Shown here: one piece after another, positions 7,233 through 15,372 of the stretch
Numbering within the stretch: position 1 is the first letter of the stretch
Layout of the letters: every line of letters starts with the position of its first letter
Source: Citrobacter sp. Marseille-Q6884
Lineage (GTDB): Bacteria; Pseudomonadota; Gammaproteobacteria; Enterobacterales; Enterobacteriaceae
DNA length: 64,000 bases
Reading direction: 5' to 3'
NCBI RefSeq assembly: GCF_945906775.1
Contig: NZ_CAMDRE010000003.1
Location: 1 to 64,000, forward strand
Position numbers and translations under genes: made by a program
Notes under the pieces: model-generated
Database searches by the model: none
What the model saw: the letters and a program-made list of their open reading frames with translations, nothing else
What the model was told of the DNA's origin: nothing

Positions 7233-8633
7233 TTAATCCATTAACAGGCGCACTTTGAACACAATTTCCCGCCCCTGCTGTTCTGCTGACAGCTCGCCGC
7301 CGTGAGCATGAATGATCGACCTTGTAATTGATAATCCCAGCCCCGCGCCTTCCGTGTTGTGGACCCTTGATGAGTCTGCGCGATAGAACCGGTCAAACAA
7401 ACGTTCAAGATTAGCGGGAACCGGGCCAGACATCGTATTGGTAATCATCACGTTCACACAGTCACTGTCACGCTCAAGGCGTATCGCTGTACAGGTGTTA
7501 TCGGGAGAATACTTGATAGCATTGGAGAGCAGGTTACTGAAAGCACGTCGCAGCATATCGCTGTCTCCGGCAACAACGCCCTCTCCTTCAACCGTGATTG
7601 TCTTTCCTGTTTCGTCTGCCAGGGGCTCGAATAACTCACGTAATTCATTCAGTTCGGCGGCCAGATCCACATCATGTTTCTCCAGCTGCAGCAGACCATG
7701 CTCTGAACGTGCCAGAAAAAGCATGTCACTGGTCATTCGTGACAACCTTTTCAGTTCTTCCAGGTTAGCGAATAAAATTTCGCGGTAATGCGAAACCTCC
7801 CTTTCCTTAGCCAGTGCAAACTGCGTCTGCATCATCAGATTACTGACCGGTGTGCGCAATTCATGCGCGATGTCAGACGAGAAATCTGACAGTTTCCGGA
7901 ATGACCCCTCCAGGCGATCGAACATGTTATTGAACTCCTGCATGGTCTCAGAGATTTCCGGCGGAGCCAGATCGGGATTAAGACGCTGATCCAGGCTATG
8001 CACCGTCATGGAGGAAGCCAGGCTGGTCATTTCCCGTAACGGTTTCAGACCAATACGTGTGGTCAGCCAGCCCAGAAAAATTGAAATAAAGACCAGACCT
8101 ATATTGAACCAGAACAGCCAGGTGCTGAGTTTGTCCATAAACAGGGTGTGATACCCTGTATCCGTGGCAACCGTAATGATGAAATGTTTGCTTTTACCCT
8201 GTTCCGGAGTCACTGCAACCCGACGTGAGATGCTGCGGTAAACAGTATTATTTTCTTCAGTCTGGATCATATAGTCGAGAATATCACCTGACTTATTTAA
8301 CAGGATCTCAGGGACCGCAGAATTTTTAGCATACAGCTCCACGATTTTTTCATTTTCCATGTTTTTTATAGATATGAATAATCCACTGTGCCCTATCATC
8401 GCATCATTTATTTTTTCTGATAATGATTTAATATCAGTTTTATTTTGGAACGTTTCTGCTTTCAGAAACTCTTCAGTAAGCTGAAGTTTACCTGTCAGAA
8501 AATCCCGATCCTGATTATCGAAATAGCCATTAAGGGTGCTAATCAGTAAAAAACTTGATAACCACCATACAGTCAGCATAACTGCAGAAAAAATCAGACT
8601 CAGGCGCGTGGTCAGGGAAATTTTGAATCTCAC
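7233..8633 (-). CDS. pcoS: Copper-sensing histidine kinase PcoS
   Basis: A 466-residue inner-membrane sensor kinase. It has a first membrane segment near residues 11-31, a periplasmic sensor of about 130 residues, a second segment near 170-190, a HAMP region, and the dimerisation box DFSSDIAHELRTPVSNL with the phospho-His. The ATPase region contains NLLSNAIKYS and a GAGLGLSI loop. It phosphorylates PcoR. The start overlaps the pcoR stop by 4 bp, which suggests translational coupling. Confidence 0.95.
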   Translation of the reverse strand: MRFKISLTTRLSLIFSAVMLTVWWLSSFLLISTLNGYFDNQDRDFLTGKLQLTEEFLKAETFQNKTDIKSLSEKINDAMIGHSGLFISIKNMENEKIVELYAKNSAVPEILLNKSGDILDYMIQTEENNTVYRSISRRVAVTPEQGKSKHFIITVATDTGYHTLFMDKLSTWLFWFNIGLVFISIFLGWLTTRIGLKPLREMTSLASSMTVHSLDQRLNPDLAPPEISETMQEFNNMFDRLEGSFRKLSDFSSDIAHELRTPVSNLMMQTQFALAKEREVSHYREILFANLEELKRLSRMTSDMLFLARSEHGLLQLEKHDVDLAAELNELRELFEPLADETGKTITVEGEGVVAGDSDMLRRAFSNLLSNAIKYSPDNTCTAIRLERDSDCVNVMITNTMSGPVPANLERLFDRFYRADSSRVHNTEGAGLGLSITRSIIHAHGGELSAEQQGREIVFKVRLLMD

Positions 8634-9310
8634 TCTTCTCTGATCTCCAGAATATATCCGGCACCGCGCACGGTATGGATCAGTTTTGGCTCATAGTCAT
8701 CGTCAATTTTGCTTCTGAGCCGTCTCACGGCAACATCTATCACATTCGTATCACTGTCAAAATTTATATTCCAGACCAGTGACGAGATAAGACTTCTGGG
8801 TAACACTTCTCCGGTGCGTTGCAGCAGCAGTTCAAGCAGAACGTATTCTTTGCCGGTGAGATGGATCTTTTTACCTGAGCGTGTCACTGTCCGCCGCACC
8901 ATATCGACGGTCATGTCAGCTATGGTGCAAACCGTGGCAGTCTGTGAACGGGCCCGGCGCAATAAGGTTCTTACCCGTGCAACCAGCTCTGTAAAATCGA
9001 AGGGCTTGATAAGATAGTCATCTGCGCCAAGCTCCAGCCCTTTCACTTTGTCCCGTACGTTGTCCTTTGCGGTTAAAAACAGGACCGGTTCTTCGTGCCC
9101 GGACTCCCTCAGTGCGCTGATGATTTGCCACCCGTCGAGGAAAGGCAGCATCACGTCCAGTATTATCAAATCATACTGTCCTTTCGACGCGGCCCCGAGA
9201 CCATCGCGGCCATTATCAAAGAGATCGGCCTGATAGCCCTCCTCAACCAGTCCCTGCTGCAGGTAACTACCTGTTTTATGTTCGTCTTCAACGATTAAAA
9301 TACGCTGCAT
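8630..9310 (-). CDS. pcoR: Copper response regulator PcoR
   Basis: A 226-residue OmpR-family regulator. The receiver domain has the acidic pair EDE near the N-terminus, the phospho-Asp in IILDVMLPF and Lys in LIKPFDF. The C-terminal winged helix ends in VAVRRLRSKIDDDYEPKLIHTVRGAGY. It activates pcoABCD at the dyad upstream of pcoA. It shares the operon with pcoS. Confidence 0.96.
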   Translation of the reverse strand: MQRILIVEDEHKTGSYLQQGLVEEGYQADLFDNGRDGLGAASKGQYDLIILDVMLPFLDGWQIISALRESGHEEPVLFLTAKDNVRDKVKGLELGADDYLIKPFDFTELVARVRTLLRRARSQTATVCTIADMTVDMVRRTVTRSGKKIHLTGKEYVLLELLLQRTGEVLPRSLISSLVWNINFDSDTNVIDVAVRRLRSKIDDDYEPKLIHTVRGAGYILEIREE

Positions 9311-9350
9311 GGTTAACTCGATGATATGATGGTAAAAATATTACGGATCA

Positions 9351-10280
9351 CTAGCTTGCCTGAGACGGAGCAAGCGTTCCTAGCCAAGATACAGCCCCCA
9401 GAATGGCGACCGCAACGAAGAATTCTGTCAGGATGCTGTTTCGCATCATGGCAACGCTGCGAACATAATTCCCTTCCCTGACCATAACTTCAAGGCGGGG
9501 GCCAAGGTGAAACCGGTTTGCTGCAGCCAGCAGAAGCATCAGAACAAACAGAGCCGTTTTAGCAAGCAATATGCCCCCCCAGGCACTGTTGAACAAGGGG
9601 GTTAAGTTACCTTCAGCAATATACAGATAGTTGACCAGCGCACTCAGGATCAGAGCCACAACAATCACCGTTCCTGCGGTTGCAAATTTTGCCAGAGAGT
9701 CAGATATCACACTGACGCTCTGTGCATTATGCGCGTTTCTGCGCATCAGCAGGATAGCAAATGCAACCAGAGCACCTGTCCAGGCACCTGCAGCGCCGAG
9801 ATGAGTTAGATCGCCCAGTAAATGGAGGTAGTAATGCAGACCGTCATGCATGACGGCGTGTCCTCCCCAGGCAAGTGTAGCCAGCGCCACGCCCCCACTC
9901 ATCGTCATTAGCAGGCAGGACAATACTCTCTTATTAGTGTAAAGGAACAAAGCACCGAGTGTGGTAAACAGGGCACAGAGCCTGACAATCCAGCTAATAC
10001 CTACATCAGTTTCTTCTATAACCATCTCGATAATATGGATGGATAATTCTCTGAGATCAGTTACTCCGCTCATGGCATTAGATACCAGGAGCATATTAAT
10101 GCCAGTAAGAATGATGCCTGCAACAACAGCAAAGGTTATAAACGACCTGAAATTAGTCAGGTTATACGCTTCATGTCTTACACCGCTTATTCCATATATC
10201 TGAAAAAATGGCAATCCAAATATTACCATCAAATCAAGATAAAGAAGAAAACGAATAACAATCATAATCAGTTCGTTCAT
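9351..10280 (-). CDS. pcoD: Inner-membrane copper protein PcoD
   Basis: A 309-residue CopD-family protein with about eight hydrophobic segments spread over its length. With PcoC it is thought to move copper across the inner membrane. Conserved His residues lie in loops, as in WGGHAVMHDGLHYYLHLLGDL. It starts 4 bp after pcoC ends, so the two are almost certainly co-translated. Confidence 0.95.
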   Translation of the reverse strand: MNELIMIVIRFLLYLDLMVIFGLPFFQIYGISGVRHEAYNLTNFRSFITFAVVAGIILTGINMLLVSNAMSGVTDLRELSIHIIEMVIEETDVGISWIVRLCALFTTLGALFLYTNKRVLSCLLMTMSGGVALATLAWGGHAVMHDGLHYYLHLLGDLTHLGAAGAWTGALVAFAILLMRRNAHNAQSVSVISDSLAKFATAGTVIVVALILSALVNYLYIAEGNLTPLFNSAWGGILLAKTALFVLMLLLAAANRFHLGPRLEVMVREGNYVRSVAMMRNSILTEFFVAVAILGAVSWLGTLAPSQAS

Positions 10281-10284
10281 GATA

Positions 10285-10665
10285 TTACTTCACTGTGAAA
10301 GTGTAATTACCGGTAATCGGGTGCGTATCTGAAGAAACCGCGCGCCAGTCAACACGATAAGTGCCAGCGGGTAAAGGTTCTCGCGGAATAATGACCATCG
10401 ATTTAGGGTCAGCGCCTGGTGCCACTTTTGCCGCGACTGGCATCGGAGAATGTGATGACATGCCTTTCATACCCGTCATCGTTAATTTTGCACCTGAGAA
10501 TTTCACGGTCAGATTTTCCGTGAAATTTAGCTGAATCTTTTCCGGGGCCGCTACAGCTGAATCAGCCTGTGGAACCGAGCTTTTTAATTCCGGATGGGCC
10601 ATAGCAGAAAAAGCGACGCCCAGAACCAGGCCACCTGTAAGAGTGGCTTTATGTAAAATCGACAT
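10285..10665 (-). CDS. pcoC: Periplasmic copper carrier PcoC
   Basis: A 126-residue CopC-family beta-barrel. A signal peptide ends at SAMA, followed by the mature start HPELKSS, whose N-terminal His is the Cu(II) ligand. A Met-rich loop (TMTGMKGMSSHSPMP) can bind Cu(I). It delivers copper to PcoD and perhaps PcoA, and lies between pcoB and pcoD. Confidence 0.95.
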   Translation of the reverse strand: MSILHKATLTGGLVLGVAFSAMAHPELKSSVPQADSAVAAPEKIQLNFTENLTVKFSGAKLTMTGMKGMSSHSPMPVAAKVAPGADPKSMVIIPREPLPAGTYRVDWRAVSSDTHPITGNYTFTVK

Positions 10666-10704
10666 ATTATTTACCTGTTTAGTTGAGTGTTTTAAGTCAA
10701 TGCA

Positions 10705-11595
10705 TTAAAACCAGATTCTGGCTCCCGCCAGGAATACTACCTGATGGTCTTTCTCACCCTCTCTTTTCGCCATATCGGATGTTTTCCCGTAAAGCTGATT
10801 CCAGGAGACGCCTACATAGGGTGCAAACTCGCGGCGTATTTCATAGCGCAACCGGAGCCCCAGCTCTGTGTCAGCTAATCCCCTGCCGCGCCCCCGCGAT
10901 TCATCATCCTGACTGTAGAAATTCACCTCATAGGATGGCTGGAGTATGAGCCGGTTAGTAAGTAAAACGTCGTATTCTCCTCCCAGACGCAGAGCGGCTT
11001 TTCCACCATTACTGACAAAACCCGTAATTTCAGACTCAAAATTATAGAGCGCAAGTCCCTGAAAACCGACAGCAGCCCAGGTCTGGGCTGACTCAGGTCT
11101 GAATTCCTGCCTGACACCCGCAACCAAATCCCACCATGGGCCAACCGCATGTCCCCAGAGTAACTGGGCTTCTGCCGTCTCTGTTTTTCCCCCGCTTCGT
11201 TCACCTTCGCTCTTTAGCCAAAGCCGGTCTGTGTCGCCTCCGATCCAGCTGTTAACGCTCCAGCTGAAATTGTTGCTGTTATCCGACCGTTGCCATTCAA
11301 GCTGATCCAGCAGAACCAGATAATTAATTGCACTGTCGTGAATTGCATGCCCCTGTAAATTGCCGAATGCAGCCTTTCGGTCGGCATTGGTAACTGGCGG
11401 AATTGGCGTTCTGCTCTCTGTCACAACGGGCTCCATGGACGTCATCTCAGTGAAGTTCTCATCCGCTGACATCTGCATAGCTGACATGTCGTGCCCGGCG
11501 TGGGGGTCTGCAGACACTGAGCCCGCTGCGATCGAAACCTGTGAGGTAAACAAACCGGCGAACAAAACCGGTATGGCCTTAAAATTTCTCTTCAT
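10705..11595 (-). CDS. pcoB: Outer-membrane copper resistance protein PcoB
   Basis: A 296-residue CopB-family protein, predicted to be an outer-membrane beta-barrel. After a signal peptide there is a short Met/His segment (PHAGHDMSAMQMSADEN), then alternating beta strands ending in the aromatic AGARIWF. Three in-frame ATG codons exist at 11604, 11601 and 11595. The last is chosen because the GGAGG site then has 9-10 bp spacing; the first overlaps the pcoA stop as ATGA. Confidence 0.93.
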   Translation of the reverse strand: MKRNFKAIPVLFAGLFTSQVSIAAGSVSADPHAGHDMSAMQMSADENFTEMTSMEPVVTESRTPIPPVTNADRKAAFGNLQGHAIHDSAINYLVLLDQLEWQRSDNSNNFSWSVNSWIGGDTDRLWLKSEGERSGGKTETAEAQLLWGHAVGPWWDLVAGVRQEFRPESAQTWAAVGFQGLALYNFESEITGFVSNGGKAALRLGGEYDVLLTNRLILQPSYEVNFYSQDDESRGRGRGLADTELGLRLRYEIRREFAPYVGVSWNQLYGKTSDMAKREGEKDHQVVFLAGARIWF

Positions 11596-11600
11596 TCGCA

Positions 11601-13418
11601 TCATTCCTCCACCCGAACTTCACGAAACATTCCCATTTCCATGTGATAGAGCAAATGGCAGTGATATGCCCAGCGGCCAAGCGCATCTGCTGTCACTCTG
11701 TAACTGCGTTTGGTACCAGGAGGAACATCTATTGTATGTTTACGCACCATGAAATTACCGTTTTCATCTTCCAGATCGCTCCACATACCATGCAGGTGAA
11801 TGGGGTGAGTCATCATGGTATCGTTGACCAGCGTGATTCTGAGTCGCTCACCGTATTTCAGCAGCACAGGTGCGGCATCGGAAAACTTAATGCCATTAAA
11901 TGACCAGGCAAACTTTTCCATGTGCCCGGTTAAATGCAGTTCTATCGTTCGTCCGGGTTCACGTCCGTCAGGATCCTCAAAGCGGCTTTTCAAATCCGCG
12001 TACGTGAGAACCTTTCTTCCGTTATTTCGAAGACCAATACCCGGATCGTTTAATTTCGGAGAGACGCTCATCGCCTGCATATCAACCAGCGGGTTATCCG
12101 TTTCTGACGCAGGATGACTTTGCATTCCCGGCATTCCGGCCATCTGGGAATGATCCATACCGGCCATGTTGCTGTGGTCCACTGGCGCGGAGGATGTCCC
12201 GCTTTCCGGCAGGTCAGCGCCATCCATAGACATCATCTGTCCGCTGTTATCCATGCCTCCCATCTGGCTGTGATCCATTCCTGCCATATCATGTCCCATT
12301 CCTCCCATACCCATATCTTCCATGGTCAGAAGAGGACGAGGATCGAGAGCGGGAACGGCAGCACTTAACCCCTCTCTTGTGGCCAGAGTCCCGCGAGCGT
12401 AACCGGTTCTGTCCATGGATTGTGCGAAGATGGTATAGGCCTCACCCTGCGGCTCCACGATGACATCATAGGTTTCGGCAACTGCAATCCTGAATTCGTC
12501 AACGGTGACCGGATTGACATACTGACCATCTGCAGCCACAACCGACATTTTGAGCCCGGGAATGCGGATATCGAAATAGGTCATTGCCGAGCCGTTGATA
12601 AACCGTAAGCGTATTTTTTCACCCGGACGGAACAGTCCGGTCCAGTTTTTCAGCGGGGCCTGTCCGTTCATGAGATAGGTGTAGGTGTAACCGCTGACAT
12701 CCGCGAGGTCAGTTGGATTCATTTTCATTTCAGCCCACATTTTCCGATCGGCAATGGTGGCTGACAGCCCCCTGGTATTCACATCACGGAAAAAAGAGCC
12801 AACGGTTGGTTTATTGAAATTGTAGTAATCCGACTGTTTTTTTAATTTTTTCAGCAGATGCTGAGGATTTTCATCGGTCCAGTCAGACAACATGATCACA
12901 TGCTCACGATCGTAAGCAAAAGGTTCAGGCTCCTGGGCATCGATAATAATGGCACCGTATACCCCTTCCTGTTCCTGAAGACCGGAATGGCTGTGGTACC
13001 AGTAAGTCCCGTTCTGCTTAACCTTGAAGGTGTAGACGTAGGTGTCATCAGGCTCGATGCCCATAAAACTCAGTCCCGGTACACCATCCATATTGGCCGG
13101 AAGAATAATGCCGTGCCAGTGAATGGATGTCTGCTCATTGAGCCGGTTTTTGACCTTCAGGGTAATAGTTTCACCTTCTTTCCAGCGAAGGACGGGCCCC
13201 GGCAGGCCGCCATTGATGGTTTTGGCCTGGCGCTGACTGCCGGTGATATTGACGGTCGTTTCACCAATGGTCAGGTCAAACTGAGTACCCTCCAGGGATG
13301 CTGCAGGTGGCAGGCTCAGACTGGAACGTGCATTGAAGCTCCATACGCCAAGACTTCCGGCTACACCAGAGAGGGTCAACCCCTTCAGGAAAGTTCGTCG
13401 AGACGTTTTGAGTTGCAT
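11601..13418 (-). CDS. pcoA: Periplasmic multicopper oxidase PcoA
   Basis: A 605-residue multicopper oxidase that oxidises Cu(I) to the less toxic Cu(II). It starts with a twin-arginine export motif (SRRTFLKG). The copper ligands are visible as HWHG, YHSHSG, HPIHLHG and HCHLLYHMEMGM. A Met/His-rich insert occupies roughly residues 365-430, built from repeats like MGGMGHDMAGMDHSQM. It is the first gene of pcoABCDRS, transcribed leftward from the dyad at 13527. Confidence 0.97.
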   Translation of the reverse strand: MQLKTSRRTFLKGLTLSGVAGSLGVWSFNARSSLSLPPAASLEGTQFDLTIGETTVNITGSQRQAKTINGGLPGPVLRWKEGETITLKVKNRLNEQTSIHWHGIILPANMDGVPGLSFMGIEPDDTYVYTFKVKQNGTYWYHSHSGLQEQEGVYGAIIIDAQEPEPFAYDREHVIMLSDWTDENPQHLLKKLKKQSDYYNFNKPTVGSFFRDVNTRGLSATIADRKMWAEMKMNPTDLADVSGYTYTYLMNGQAPLKNWTGLFRPGEKIRLRFINGSAMTYFDIRIPGLKMSVVAADGQYVNPVTVDEFRIAVAETYDVIVEPQGEAYTIFAQSMDRTGYARGTLATREGLSAAVPALDPRPLLTMEDMGMGGMGHDMAGMDHSQMGGMDNSGQMMSMDGADLPESGTSSAPVDHSNMAGMDHSQMAGMPGMQSHPASETDNPLVDMQAMSVSPKLNDPGIGLRNNGRKVLTYADLKSRFEDPDGREPGRTIELHLTGHMEKFAWSFNGIKFSDAAPVLLKYGERLRITLVNDTMMTHPIHLHGMWSDLEDENGNFMVRKHTIDVPPGTKRSYRVTADALGRWAYHCHLLYHMEMGMFREVRVEE

Positions 13419-13526
13419 GGCGATCCCTTAATTAAAATATGGTTAATGGCAGAGATAGAGAACCGATTTGAATTAGATTCATTCTCCTGCAATGAAATGA
13501 AGCTAGCACACCTTACAAAACAAATT

Positions 13527-13544
13527 CATTACAATTGTGTAATG
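13527..13544 (-). promoter_or_regulatory. PcoR box in the pcoA divergent promoter region
   Basis: The dyad CATTAC-n6-GTAATG lies 109 bp upstream of pcoA and 102 bp upstream of the divergent gene at 13646. It is distinct from the TGACA-n4-TGTCA boxes of pcoE and sil. Its place fits the known copper box of pco/cop operons. Confidence 0.65.
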
Positions 13545-13645
13545 TAACTGGCTATATTACATTTATGTCATCTTTCCCACGTGTCTGTTATTTTTATATA
13601 TGATTATGTGAGCCTCTTTTTATTTGTCAGGAAAGGTATTTTATT

Positions 13646-14095
13646 ATGAAAACATTAATTGCTGTCACTGCGTTAACCTCTTTATTATCCGGGGCGGTTT
13701 TTGCCCAGTCCAGTAACATTGCGCACGACGCACATCGTTTCGTCAATAATGCCTCTGCAATTTCCCATGTGAACGCGGCTACGCATGAACAGAATACTGA
13801 TGAAAAAAATAAAGATATAGCGACTCCGTTTTCTGAAATGAATGAACATGAAAGAGCTATTATTGCTCATTCATTTATGAATAATAGCGCTTCTTATCCA
13901 CATCAAAAAATGATTGAGGAACATAAAAAAATGCTGAACGAAAGTGAAGCAAACACAAAAAACTTATCCTTTAGCGAACTGAATGCCGGTGAGAAAGCTG
14001 CACTTATACATGAGAGTGTCAATAATGCAGGTGCCGAAGCTCATCAAATACAGGCAAAAAAACTTCGAGAATTGTATGAAAGCGGCAAGCAGTAA
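13646..14095 (+). CDS. PcoE/SilE-like small periplasmic protein
   Basis: A 149-residue protein with a signal peptide ending AVFAQ. It has three repeats of the PcoE/SilE type: HDAHRFVNNASAISH, SEMNEHERAIIAHSFMNNSA and SELNAGEKAALIHESVNNAGA. Unlike PcoE and SilE it is poor in Met, though it keeps paired His. It is divergent from pcoA and shares its control region, so it is probably copper induced. It is the third member of this family in the window. Its metal is unknown. Confidence 0.8.
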   Translation: MKTLIAVTALTSLLSGAVFAQSSNIAHDAHRFVNNASAISHVNAATHEQNTDEKNKDIATPFSEMNEHERAIIAHSFMNNSASYPHQKMIEEHKKMLNESEANTKNLSFSELNAGEKAALIHESVNNAGAEAHQIQAKKLRELYESGKQ

Positions 14096-14137
14096 GCGAC
14101 TTCTGCTCCCCCCTGGGATGAGGTGACGATTTTACTG

Positions 14138-14174
14138 GCAGGTCACTATGCGGGGTTACGGCATAGTGACCTGC
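14138..14174. repeat. Perfect 14-bp inverted repeat
   Basis: GCAGGTCACTATGC and its exact complement are separated by 9 bases. It lies 40 bp after the PcoE/SilE-like gene and could act as a terminator, but no T run follows on either strand. Confidence 0.6.
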
Positions 14175-14363
14175 ATAATTAACGCTACTCATCACTATCG
14201 GGCCTGTCATACAGTTCCCAGAGCTTCAGGAGCAAACGGGAAACAAGATATGTTACAAAAATGATGACCATCAACGGTGCTCCCGATTAACTGACAGATG
14301 ACACGCCTCCAGAAAACCCCTAGCATACGCCGCAGTGTTCATGCTAACGGCGAATTCCAGTAA

Positions 14364-15101
14364 ATGTATTCTACCGATGTCGTAAAAGAAAATGCCTACC
14401 TTTCAGCCACCCGCTCGGGCCTGGAATCGAACGAGATCGCTACCCTTCAGCGCTCTTTGCCTTCCCGGTTTAATCTTCGGCATTTGAAAAAAAATGAATC
14501 ATTAAAACTCGTACTGCAAAAGAAAGCGGGAAAATCACGTGTCGTAGCCTATAAATTTACGTCCGGTTCATTTAATTACACGGCGTATCGTATATCAGAC
14601 AAAAAGTTCTATAACCTTTCCGATACTTCCGGGAAAGGCAGTCTCGATTATCCGTTACCGACCACAGCAAGACTAAGTTCGCCTTTCAATCCTGCAAGAC
14701 TTAACCCGGTATCGGGAAAAGTGAGTCCCCATAATGGCATTGATTATTCCATGCCCATGAACACGAAAATAGTTAGCGTCATCGACGGAAAAATCACCCG
14801 GGCCGAATACAACAGTACTATGGGATATTTTGTTGAAGTAACGGGAAAAGCCGGTGTTAAAACTCGCTATCTCCACCTCAATAAAATACTCGTTACTAAA
14901 GGGGCCAGGGTTACCCGGGGAGGCGCTATTGCGTTATCCGGTAACAGCGGACGTTCATCCGGTCCTCATCTACATTACGAGCTGGTCATCAATAACAATC
15001 CTGTTAACTCGCTGGCGTTCCGGGCAGCGGTACCCGCTGATAACAAACTCGAACAGCATGCCTTTGCGCATGCCAGAGACTACGAACGATACCTGGACTG
15101 A
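14364..15101 (+). CDS. M23-family peptidoglycan endopeptidase, N-terminally short
   Basis: A 245-residue protein. The C-terminal half is an M23 (LytM/MepM-type) zinc peptidase with the ligand motifs HNGIDYSMP and SGPHLHYEL. The N-terminal part, from LSATRSGLESNEI to about 110, looks like the linker domain of MepM-type enzymes. No signal peptide is visible and a stop codon sits just upstream of the ATG, so the secretion signal and LysM-like region may be lost. It lies between the pco and sil genes on the opposite strand from its neighbours. Export is uncertain. Confidence 0.8.
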   Translation: MYSTDVVKENAYLSATRSGLESNEIATLQRSLPSRFNLRHLKKNESLKLVLQKKAGKSRVVAYKFTSGSFNYTAYRISDKKFYNLSDTSGKGSLDYPLPTTARLSSPFNPARLNPVSGKVSPHNGIDYSMPMNTKIVSVIDGKITRAEYNSTMGYFVEVTGKAGVKTRYLHLNKILVTKGARVTRGGAIALSGNSGRSSGPHLHYELVINNNPVNSLAFRAAVPADNKLEQHAFAHARDYERYLD

Positions 15102-15134
15102 TAACGGGACCGCGACGCGGCCCCGTCTGCCGGA

Positions 15135-15332
15135 TTAATTTTTTTTATCGTTTTCACTTCCGTGATGTTGATGATCTCCATGCCCTCCGTGTCCGTGGAA
15201 AAGATGCATTAGCGGGCAGACCAGCAATAACAGATATGGCCAGTAACCTGCCACATGTGACCAGTGTTCGCGCAGGAGGGCAAATGCCGCGATCGCGGCG
15301 ACTGCAATAAGAGCATAAGTTGTACTTTTCAT
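15135..15332 (-). CDS. DUF2933 small membrane protein
   Basis: A 65-residue protein with an N-terminal hydrophobic segment, a second segment (YWPYLLLLVCPLMHLF) and a His-rich tail (HGHGGHGDHQHHG). This fits the DUF2933 family found beside copper and silver pumps. It follows silP by 40 bp on the same strand and may bind metal on its tail. Its role is unproven. Confidence 0.75.
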   Translation of the reverse strand: MKSTTYALIAVAAIAAFALLREHWSHVAGYWPYLLLLVCPLMHLFHGHGGHGDHQHHGSENDKKN

Positions 15333-15372
15333 TCCGGACTCCTTCTGTTCGTAACTGGCTCTTCATTCAGGG

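Noticed and set aside
14138..14174. Terminator for the PcoE/SilE-like gene
   Set aside because: The stem is perfect but lacks a T run on either strand, so it is listed only as a repeat.
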